Shown here piece by piece: positions 1 through 5,015 of a DNA stretch of 8,542 bases. This DNA is from CAVDRM01 sp963626285. Its GTDB lineage: Bacteria > Bacillota > Clostridia > Christensenellales > Aristaeellaceae. Within the stretch, counting starts at the first letter, position 1, and each line of letters starts with the position of its first letter. The stretch lies in the NCBI GenBank assembly GCA_963626285.1, contig CAVFWQ010000088.1:1-8542 (forward strand), given 5' to 3'. The notes beneath the pieces were generated by a model that made no database searches, was not told where the DNA came from, and saw only the letters and a list, made by a program, of their open reading frames with translations. A program made the position numbers and the translations under genes.

Positions 1-42
1 ACAATACAAAGCAAGAACCTCTTCCGGCAGAGCTATGTCCAA
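1..42 (-). CDS. Possible 5' end of a leftward gene (very tentative)
   Basis: On the - strand a frame open to the window edge reads, from a TTG at 42-40, LDIALPEEVLALYC, which looks like protein sequence. An AAGGAGG motif (complement of 58-64) lies upstream, but about 15 nt from the TTG, which is too far for a normal start. The codon at the usual distance is ATC (48-46), a very rare initiator. Only 14 codons are visible, so no family can be named. If real, the gene would be divergent from the flavoprotein gene and share the 100-200 region as its control region. It could equally be chance, or the tail of a + strand gene may lie here instead. Confidence 0.18.
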   Translation of the reverse strand, partial: MDIALPEEVLALYC

Positions 43-140
43 ACTGATGCTGGATTGCCTCCTTGAACCTGACCGCCTTTCGTTGATCCTTGAAAATTGA
101 TTTCCGTGAAAATAAATGCAGAAAATATACCCGCAATGTA

Positions 141-156
141 CGAAAAAGATTTTTCG
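141..156. repeat. AT-rich palindrome upstream of the promoter
   Basis: CGAAAAAGATTTTTCG reads as a near-perfect 16-bp palindrome: 7-bp arms CGAAAAA/TTTTTCG around a central GA. It sits 15 bp upstream of the -35 box at 172. A two-base centre is poor for an RNA hairpin but normal for a dimeric repressor or activator site, so a transcription-factor operator is possible. This is inference from symmetry and position only. A-tract/T-tract sequences of this kind also arise by chance in AT-rich DNA. Confidence 0.35.
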
Positions 157-171
157 GCCTTTCATTCACGC

Positions 172-200
172 TTGATAACTCAGCCGTTTTAAGGTACAAT
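172..200 (+). promoter_or_regulatory. SigA-type promoter for the flavoprotein gene
   Basis: The -35 box TTGATA (172-177) and -10 box TACAAT (195-200) are separated by exactly 17 bp, each matching the consensus at five of six positions. The start point would be near 207, giving a leader of about 172 nt before the ATG at 379. No better promoter is visible closer to the gene. It faces away from any gene to its left and is the natural promoter for the flavoprotein gene. Confidence 0.7.
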
Positions 201-378
201 GACGAATTGTAGGGGAATTGACCGTGCGGCCTGAAACAACGGACAGCCTGCCGTGCGCATAAAAAGCCGCATCGAAAAAGCGAACGGGAAGACGCAAATG
301 CTCCATCGAGCGTCCCCGCCGAATGTGCGGCGATGCCCAAGGAGAAGACAGATATTTTCAAACAGGAAGAGGCGTTCT

Positions 379-1746
379 ATGAATATTTTAGTCATCAACG
401 GCAGCCCGAAGGGAAAGCATTCCGTCACCCTGCAAACCGTCAGTTATTTGGAAATCCTGCATCCGGAGCATCATTTTTCCGTTCTGCACGCGGGACAAAT
501 CGTCAAAGCGCTGGAAAAGGACTTTTCTCCCGCGTTGTCAGCTCTTCAAGCGGCCGATGTGCTGCTCTTTTCCTACCCTGTCTATACCTTCATCGCGCCG
601 AGCCAGCTGCATCGATTCATCGAGCTGGTCAAGCACAGAGGCATTGACCTTTCCGGCAAGTACGCCTCCCAAATCACCACCTCCAAGCATTTTTACGATA
701 TGACCGCGCACCGCTATATTCAGGATAACTGCGCCGATTTGGGGCTTCGCTATGTGCGCGGACTCTCTGCGGACATGGAGGATCTGACCCATAAAAAGGG
801 ACAAAAAGAAGCGGAGGCTTTCTTCCGCTTCCTGATTTGGTCTGTTGAGCAGGGGCTTTGCGAGCGTCCCTCTGCGGCGGATGATGCGTATTTTCCCGTG
901 TCCGTCACCGTGCCCGCCTGTTTAGACGGCGAAAAGGCCGGCAATGTGGTCATCGTGGCTGATGTGCGGAAGGAGGACGTCCGCCTGCAGGCAATGATTG
1001 ACCGCTTTCGTGCAATCTGTCCGCAGAAAACCACGGTCGTGAACATTCGGGAATATCCGTTTAAGGGCGGCTGCCTCGGCTGCTTCCGCTGCGCCGTTTC
1101 CGGCAAGTGCGTCTACACGGACGGCTTTGACGATTATCTGCGCGGCCGCATTCAGACGGCGGACGCCATCGTCTACGCCTTTACCATCCAAGACCACAGC
1201 ATGGGCGCTCGCTTCAAAATGTATGACGACCGCCAGTTCTGCAACGGTCACCGCACCGTGACCACCGGCATGAGCATCGGCTACCTCATCAGCGGCCATT
1301 TGGAGCGGGAGGAAAACCTGCGCACCATCATCGAGGCACGGGCGCAGGTCGGTTCAAATTTCCTTGCGGGCATCGCCACCGATGAAAAAGACCCCGATGG
1401 AGAGATTACGCGGCTCAGTCAAAGGCTGACCTATGCGATGAAGACAAAATACCTGCCGCCGCAGAACTTTTACGGCGTCGGCGGGATGAAAATATTCCGC
1501 GACCTGATTTGGCAGATGCAGGGCATGATGAAGGCCGACCACAAATTCTATAAGGCACACGGCCTGTACGACTTCCCGCAGAAGCATACGGGCAGAATGC
1601 TCGCCATGTACATCGTCGGCGCGATGCTGTCCGGCAAAAAAATTCAAAAGAAAATGGGCAGCGCCATGACGGAGGGCATGCTGATGCCGTATCATAAAGT
1701 GCTGGAGCAGGCAAGGAAACAAAGGCAGACGGATGAAAAACCGTAA
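379..1746 (+). CDS. Tandem-domain flavodoxin-like NAD(P)H-dependent oxidoreductase
   Basis: This is a predicted cytoplasmic flavoprotein of 455 residues. Domain 1 opens with MNILVINGSPKG (residues 1-12), the beta-strand plus phosphate-binding loop of NADPH-dependent FMN reductase/flavodoxin-like folds, and SYPVY (65-69) fits the second flavin-contacting segment. Domain 2 begins near residue 188 (GNVVIVADVR) and carries the cysteine cluster C232-x2-C235-x2-C238-x5-C244, the GC-x-GC-x2-C pattern common in flavodoxin-family reductases and resembling iron-sulfur flavoproteins. C288 follows in a YDDRQFC segment. There is no signal peptide or membrane segment. I chose the ATG at 379 because AGGAAGAGG (364-372) lies 6 nt upstream and the flavodoxin fold starts right there; the open frame upstream to GTG 253 is unlike the family. 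From memory, similar roughly 450-residue proteins occur in other Clostridia, so the two-domain form is probably a family trait rather than a recent fusion. The substrate is unknown; a quinone, nitro-compound or electron-transfer role is possible. It stops 7 bp from the convergent TPR gene. Confidence 0.85.
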   Translation: MNILVINGSPKGKHSVTLQTVSYLEILHPEHHFSVLHAGQIVKALEKDFSPALSALQAADVLLFSYPVYTFIAPSQLHRFIELVKHRGIDLSGKYASQITTSKHFYDMTAHRYIQDNCADLGLRYVRGLSADMEDLTHKKGQKEAEAFFRFLIWSVEQGLCERPSAADDAYFPVSVTVPACLDGEKAGNVVIVADVRKEDVRLQAMIDRFRAICPQKTTVVNIREYPFKGGCLGCFRCAVSGKCVYTDGFDDYLRGRIQTADAIVYAFTIQDHSMGARFKMYDDRQFCNGHRTVTTGMSIGYLISGHLEREENLRTIIEARAQVGSNFLAGIATDEKDPDGEITRLSQRLTYAMKTKYLPPQNFYGVGGMKIFRDLIWQMQGMMKADHKFYKAHGLYDFPQKHTGRMLAMYIVGAMLSGKKIQKKMGSAMTEGMLMPYHKVLEQARKQRQTDEKP

Positions 1747-1753
1747 GATTGAA

Positions 1754-2698
1754 TTATTTTTTTGCCTTGCTCGTTCGCTTCGGCAAATGCTCCGATGCCC
1801 AGTGCGGAAAGGCCTGAACGGACATGAACAGAAAGACGTTCTCTCTCAGCTCGCTTTGAAGCTCTTCATAAGTATTGGGGCAATATCCGAAACTTGGCAT
1901 ATATAAAATATCTTCCGTATCGTTCTTGTCAAGAGCCTTCAAAAATTTTCTGATATCTTTATTGCACGCCGCCAGCCGCGTCAAATAATGCTCGGCCTTT
2001 TCCTCGTCGCCGAGCTTGTAATATAAAATCGCCAGCGGGAGCAGCATCTGTGTTTCATCGTAATCGCAAAACTTTTTGTGCAGAGCGGTTGCATTCTGTT
2101 CGTCTTCCATGTACGCATACAGGTGCATCAGCCGGTAGCGAATACCGAGATTATCATTTTCGCAAAGCCGCAGCATGTCCCTTCCCTCATCAATGGCACG
2201 GTGAATCATGCCCAAATGAATGAGGGCGTCCATGTAGTCGTCACGAAGGCGCATATACGGTCTGGTCTCCAGAACGGCCCAGAAGTCGCCGGCATTCTCT
2301 GTAAAACAGCCTTCATCCCGCAGATGCTCTGTCTCTTTTTGAAGCAGCGCTTGCAGTGCATTCAGGCGCTCATGCGGCTTTCCTTTTAAGCTGTAAAGGA
2401 TATATTCGTGCTCGATATCCACGTTATCCGGCTCCAACTCAAGCGCCTTTTTCAGATATTCCAGTTTTTTCTTCTTGGAGGTCGTATGTTCCGCAAGCTC
2501 CATATAATAGTCCGCATCCGCGGGCTCACCACTCTCCAACGGCGTTGCGCCGGTTGCGTTTTTTGCTTGAATTTTTGCTTTATATTCTTCCATGAACTGT
2601 TTGGTAAGCAGCTGCTGACTGCTTTCATCGGTGATTTCATTTTCATGCTGTTCCATATACTCTATGAATTGCTTCAAAGCCTTTTCTGTCGGATACAT
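1754..2698 (-). CDS. TPR-containing protein, ETRPYMR (ST7-like) type
   Basis: This 314-residue protein is probably cytoplasmic, with no signal peptide or membrane helix. Helical repeat units are visible at about 63-96 (ending KALELEPDN, a classic TPR repeat end), 160-196 and 219-246 (LAILYYKLGDEEKAEHYLTRL). Between them is the segment FWAVLETRPYMR (139-150), followed by a NDNLGIRYRL stretch (181-190). From memory, this combination marks a group of bacterial TPR proteins related to ST7, sometimes found with SEC-C or pRiA4b ORF-3-like domains; no such extra domain is present here. The C-terminus is basic (KRTSKAKK). TPRs bind protein partners, so a scaffold or adaptor role is likely, but the partner is unknown. 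The start is firm: AGGAGGT (complement of 2705-2711) lies 6 nt before the ATG. It is a single-gene unit with its own promoter, divergent from yicC and convergent with the flavoprotein gene. Confidence 0.85.
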   Translation of the reverse strand: MYPTEKALKQFIEYMEQHENEITDESSQQLLTKQFMEEYKAKIQAKNATGATPLESGEPADADYYMELAEHTTSKKKKLEYLKKALELEPDNVDIEHEYILYSLKGKPHERLNALQALLQKETEHLRDEGCFTENAGDFWAVLETRPYMRLRDDYMDALIHLGMIHRAIDEGRDMLRLCENDNLGIRYRLMHLYAYMEDEQNATALHKKFCDYDETQMLLPLAILYYKLGDEEKAEHYLTRLAACNKDIRKFLKALDKNDTEDILYMPSFGYCPNTYEELQSELRENVFLFMSVQAFPHWASEHLPKRTSKAKK

Positions 2699-2750
2699 GG
2701 TGAAACCTCCTGCATAAATTGTGGCAGATAGCCGCCCGCACTGTTTATTT

Positions 2751-2780
2751 ATTATAACATAAGTTTAAGACGGTTGTCTA
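2751..2780 (-). promoter_or_regulatory. Promoter of the TPR gene
   Basis: Read on the - strand, the -35 box is TAGACA (complement of 2775-2780) and the -10 box is a perfect TATAAT (complement of 2751-2756), 18 bp apart. Transcription would start near 2744, giving a leader of about 45 nt before the ATG at 2698. The match to the SigA consensus is strong and correctly placed. Confidence 0.75.
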
Positions 2781-2920
2781 TCTTTTTTTGAGCTCGATTT
2801 TAGGACAGAGATAATTGCTTCGATGTATTTGAAGAAGTAATAAAAGATATCAATTAAATTTACACATAATCATTTCGTTCGATAGGCTAAAGCATAATAG
2901 CTGTCATAGTGAGAAATTAC

Positions 2921-2979
2921 GATTGCGGCCTGCGCATGAATATAAATGGATGGAGATTTTTCATGCGCACGCCGTGATT
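2921..2979 (+). terminator. Long imperfect hairpin, terminator-like, before the yicC promoter
   Basis: A perfect 10-bp inverted repeat, TGCGCATGAA (2931-2940) and TTCATGCGCA (2960-2969), encloses a 19-nt loop. Beyond a single C-C mismatch (2930/2970) the pairing continues with 2926-2929 against 2971-2974, then G-T wobbles and A-T pairs out to about 2921/2979, a stem of about 19 pairs. On the + strand a short T-run (2978-2982) overlaps and follows the base of the stem, so it could stop rightward transcription arriving antisense through the TPR gene, insulating the yicC promoter whose -35 box begins 17 bp later. The long loop and short T-run make it a less than ideal terminator. It could also be the 3' end of a small RNA or a protein-binding site. 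Confidence 0.45.
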
Positions 2980-2995
2980 TTTGATCGTTCCGGTC

Positions 2996-3024
2996 TTTTC
3001 AGCTTTTCAAACCTGTGCTATAAT
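2996..3024 (+). promoter_or_regulatory. Extended -10 promoter of the yicC-priA operon
   Basis: The -10 box is a perfect TATAAT (3019-3024) preceded by TG plus one base (3016-3018), the extended -10 motif. A weaker -35 box, TTTTCA (2996-3001, four of six consensus bases), lies 17 bp upstream. Transcription would start near 3031, leaving a leader of only about 18 nt, most of it the ribosome binding site AAGGGGG (3034-3040). No other promoter is evident within the operon, so this one probably drives all six genes. Confidence 0.75.
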
Positions 3025-3048
3025 CAATAAGTTAAGGGGGATATTGGT

Positions 3049-3921
3049 ATGCGCAGTATGACGGGGTATGGTCGGCGGCAGGTGTCGGCTGACGGGCGGG
3101 AAATGACGCTGGAGCTTCGCACGGTCAATCATCGCTTTCTGGATATTTCCTTCAGGCTTCCGAAGCGATGCGCTTTTTTGGAGGAAATCCTGCGTCACGA
3201 GCTGTCCGAGCGGCTGTTCCGCGGCCATGTGGATGTATTTTTGACCTATGTCAACAACCGTGAGGATGCGCGGGAGGTGCGGGCGGATCTGCCGCTGGCC
3301 GCGCAGTATCGTTCCGCGCTGGAGCAGCTTTCCGCCGCACTGAACTGCGAATGCAAAGCGGATGCCTCCTTTTATGCAGCGCTTCCCAATGTGCTGACGG
3401 AGACGGAGCGGGAGGAAAATCAGGAGGCGCTGATTGCGCTGACAAAGCAGACCGTTTCGCTGGCGCTGGATGATATCATCGCCATGCGGGAGCGTGAGGG
3501 AAAGGCGCTGGCAGCCGATTTGACGGTGCATCTGAATGAGCTGGAGCGCTTGACCCTGCAGATAGCCGAACGTGCGCCCGCTGTGCCCGCCTTATACAGG
3601 GAGAGGCTGACCGCAAGGCTCAGGGAGGCAGCGGTTTCCGATGTCGAACCGCAGCGGCTGGCGCAGGAGGTGGCGCTGTTTGCGGATAAATGCGCCATCG
3701 ATGAGGAGCTTTCCCGTTTAAGCTCGCACATTGCGCAGATGCGGGACACCATCGGCAAGGACGGCGAAACAGGACGAAGATTGGACTTTTTGACGCAGGA
3801 GCTGAACCGAGAAGTGAACACCATCGGCTCAAAGGCATCCGATGTGCAGATTACCAACCTCGTCTTGAGCGCCAAGGGCGAAATCGAGAAGCTGCGCGAG
3901 CAGGTGCAGAATGTGGAGTGA
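3049..3921 (+). CDS. YicC/YloC family endoribonuclease
   Basis: This is the first gene of the operon, 290 residues, a normal full length. The N-terminal YicC domain opens with the hallmark MTGYGR (4-9) and continues with LRTVNHRFLDISFRLP (23-38). The C-terminal DUF1732 part has the family's signature blocks: RLAQEVALFADK followed by IDEELSRLSSHI (203-228), then GRRLDFLTQELNRE with NTIGSKASD (242-265). E. coli YicC has been described as an endoribonuclease and linked to small-RNA decay; the exact targets of the Bacillota version are unclear. Central residues 120-200 are charged and helical, as expected for the oligomerising part. The start is set by AAGGGGG at 3034-3040. Its stop is 6 nt from remA, in the same frame, and the remA ribosome binding site lies inside its last codons. 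Confidence 0.95.
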   Translation: MRSMTGYGRRQVSADGREMTLELRTVNHRFLDISFRLPKRCAFLEEILRHELSERLFRGHVDVFLTYVNNREDAREVRADLPLAAQYRSALEQLSAALNCECKADASFYAALPNVLTETEREENQEALIALTKQTVSLALDDIIAMREREGKALAADLTVHLNELERLTLQIAERAPAVPALYRERLTARLREAAVSDVEPQRLAQEVALFADKCAIDEELSRLSSHIAQMRDTIGKDGETGRRLDFLTQELNREVNTIGSKASDVQITNLVLSAKGEIEKLREQVQNVE

Positions 3922-3927
3922 CACGGT

Positions 3928-4185
3928 ATGCGTTTGATCAACATCGGCTTTGGCAACTCGGTCTCCTCTCAGCGCGTCATTGCCGTCATTGCTTCCGATT
4001 CCGCGCCGGTAAAGCGGCTGATTCAGGAGGCGCGGGATGCCGGACGGCTGATCGACGGCACGGCGGGCAGGAAAACGCGAACGGTCATTCAAATGGACAG
4101 CGGTCATGTGGTGCTGTCCGCCATTCAGCCGGAGACCATCGCCGGACGGCTGAAAACTGAGAAGGATGAAGGAGGAATTCAATGA
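3928..4185 (+). CDS. RemA-type regulator (DUF370)
   Basis: This is an 85-residue protein matching RemA along its whole length: INIGFGN (4-10), then SQRVIAV with R16, SAPVKRLIQEARDAGRLID in the middle, GRKTRTVIQMDSGHVVLSA, and a QPETIAGRL end. In B. subtilis RemA is a ring-forming DNA-binding protein that activates biofilm-matrix operons and glycine-betaine uptake genes; conserved arginines such as the one equivalent to R16 contribute to DNA binding. Whether this organism makes such a matrix cannot be judged here, so the target genes are unknown. The ATG at 3928 is the only sensible start, because the yicC stop codon lies in the same frame three codons upstream; GGAG (3915-3918) is the ribosome binding site. 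Its stop overlaps the gmk start (ATGA), so translation of the two is probably coupled. Confidence 0.94.
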   Translation: MRLINIGFGNSVSSQRVIAVIASDSAPVKRLIQEARDAGRLIDGTAGRKTRTVIQMDSGHVVLSAIQPETIAGRLKTEKDEGGIQ

Positions 4186-4781
4186 AGGAGCAGCGAAAGG
4201 GAATGCTGCTGGTGCTTTCCGGCCCTTCCGGAACGGGCAAGGGAACGCTGTGCGAGCGGCTGATGCGCGACGACCCGTCCCTTGCGTTTTCGGTCAGCGT
4301 GACGACGAGAGCGCCGCGGGACACGGAAATTGACGGCGTGCATTATTTTTTCATTGACGATGAACAGTATGACCGGCTGATAAAGGAGGATGCCTTTATC
4401 GAGCATGCCACGGTGCACGCGCACCGCTACGGGACGCTCAAAAGTCAGGTGGACAGCATGATGGCCGAGGGAAAAAATGTCGTGCTGGATATTGACCCGC
4501 AGGGCGCGAGGGCGGTCATGCAGAAGCGCCCAGACTGCGTTTCCGTCTTCATCCTGCCGCCCAGCTATGAGGCGCTTCGGGTTCGGCTGCATACCCGCAA
4601 CACGGATGACCCCGTGGAGATCGCACGGCGGCTCGGCAATGCAAAGGGCGAAATCGAGCAGATGCACCTGTATCAGTATGTTGTCGTCAATGATGATCTG
4701 GAGCTGGCGTACACCCAATTAGCCGCCATTGTCGCGGCGGAAAAGCAGCGAACGACGCGGTATTTCCCCGTTGTCGAATAA
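4182..4781 (+). CDS. gmk: Guanylate kinase
   Basis: Guanylate kinase transfers phosphate from ATP to GMP or dGMP, giving GDP or dGDP for nucleotide and GTP supply in the cytoplasm. The 199 residues are a typical bacterial length. The P-loop is GPSGTGKGT (14-22). The GMP-binding segment SVSVTTRAPR (37-46) is followed by GVHYFF (52-57). The core continues with VVLDIDPQGARAV, the strand and helix that place the catalytic region, and the lid/arginine segment HTRNTDDPVEIARRL follows. The start is strong: AAGGAGG (4169-4175) lies 6 nt upstream. It overlaps the remA stop by 4 nt and precedes rpoZ by 17 nt, the order seen in many bacteria. In Bacillota, guanylate kinase is a known (p)ppGpp-inhibited enzyme; inhibition here is inferred from the family, not seen. 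Confidence 0.97.
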   Translation: MKEQRKGMLLVLSGPSGTGKGTLCERLMRDDPSLAFSVSVTTRAPRDTEIDGVHYFFIDDEQYDRLIKEDAFIEHATVHAHRYGTLKSQVDSMMAEGKNVVLDIDPQGARAVMQKRPDCVSVFILPPSYEALRVRLHTRNTDDPVEIARRLGNAKGEIEQMHLYQYVVVNDDLELAYTQLAAIVAAEKQRTTRYFPVVE

Positions 4782-4782
4782 A

Positions 4783-4789
4783 AAGGAGG
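4783..4789 (+). promoter_or_regulatory. Ribosome binding site that fixes the rpoZ start
   Basis: AAGGAGG at 4783-4789 lies 9 nt before the ATG at 4799 but only 3 nt before the in-frame TTG at 4793. The spacing favours the ATG, giving an omega protein two residues shorter than the longest open frame. Confidence 0.8.
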
Positions 4790-4798
4790 ATTTTGATC

Positions 4799-5014
4799 AT
4801 GCCTGTGAACAAGCCTGCCATTGATGTTTTGACCAAGAAAGTGGACTGCCGCTATACGCTGGTCGTCGAATCGGCCAAGCGTGCGCGTGAGCTGATTGCC
4901 GGAGCGCAGCCGCTGATCGACCCCAAAGACCGAAAGCCCGTTTCCATCGCCGTTGACGAAATCAACCGCGGCCTTTTGACCTATCACCGCAACTTAGAGG
5001 ACGAGGAAGATTAA
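4799..5014 (+). CDS. rpoZ: DNA-directed RNA polymerase omega subunit
   Basis: Omega is the small subunit that wraps the C-terminal part of beta-prime and helps assemble and stabilise RNA polymerase. From the ATG at 4799 the protein has 71 residues, normal for Bacillota. The family signature is clear: YTLVVESAKRARELI (19-33) matches the conserved helix of omega, and KPVSIAVDEINRGLL (46-60) matches the second conserved segment. The C-terminus is acidic (EDEED). The N-terminus reads MPVNKPAID and lacks the MARVT start that forms part of a ppGpp-binding site in E. coli omega, as expected outside the Proteobacteria. The gene ends 1 nt before coaBC, so the two are probably translationally coupled. 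Confidence 0.95.
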   Translation: MPVNKPAIDVLTKKVDCRYTLVVESAKRARELIAGAQPLIDPKDRKPVSIAVDEINRGLLTYHRNLEDEED

Positions 5015-5015
5015 A

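Larger units (their letters stand above)
1..378. other. Upstream intergenic region with a long leader
   Basis: This stretch before the flavoprotein gene has no complete gene I can support. The first 100 bases are ambiguous. On the + strand, two short open frames run in from the left edge and stop at 66 and 100. On the - strand, an AAGGAGG-like motif (complement of 58-64) is followed by a frame open to the edge. Positions 100-200 are AT-rich and hold a palindrome and a good + strand promoter. Positions about 207-378 would be the transcribed leader of the downstream gene. A small GC-rich inverted repeat, CGCCG/CGGCG, lies at 317-321 and 328-332 with a 6-nt loop. An open frame extends upstream of 379 to a GTG at 253, but its translation is arginine-rich, does not resemble a flavodoxin N-terminus and has no ribosome binding site, so I treat it as non-coding. 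Confidence 0.6.
2699..3048. other. AT-rich divergent intergenic region
   Basis: These 350 bp lie between the divergently transcribed TPR gene and yicC. The region is visibly more AT-rich than the genes around it. It contains the leftward promoter of the TPR gene (2751-2780), a long imperfect hairpin (2921-2979) and the extended -10 promoter of the yicC operon (2996-3024). In the middle, about 2785-2920, I see no convincing gene, promoter or repeat. A frame from GTG 2909 to TGA 2977 lies over the hairpin but lacks a ribosome binding site. Confidence 0.7.

Noticed and set aside
253..378. N-terminal extension of the flavoprotein frame to GTG 253
   Set aside because: No ribosome binding site, arginine-rich translation unlike any flavodoxin, and the ATG at 379 has a good ribosome binding site directly before the canonical fold start.
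333..647. A 104-codon frame starting MPKEKTDIF overlapping the flavoprotein gene
   Set aside because: The first 20 residues look protein-like, but there is no ribosome binding site and the rest is an out-of-frame reading of the real gene.
2909..2977. A 22-codon frame over the intergenic hairpin
   Set aside because: No ribosome binding site, and its sequence is dictated by the inverted repeat; no sign of selection as a peptide is visible.
3874..4658. A 15-base direct repeat AAGGGCGAAATCGAG at 3874-3888 (yicC) and 4644-4658 (gmk)
   Set aside because: Both copies encode KGEIE in the proper frame within unrelated conserved proteins; shared codon preference explains it.
4793..4798. TTG at 4793 as the rpoZ start
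   Set aside because: Only 3 nt from the AAGGAGG motif, whereas the ATG at 4799 has 9-nt spacing.
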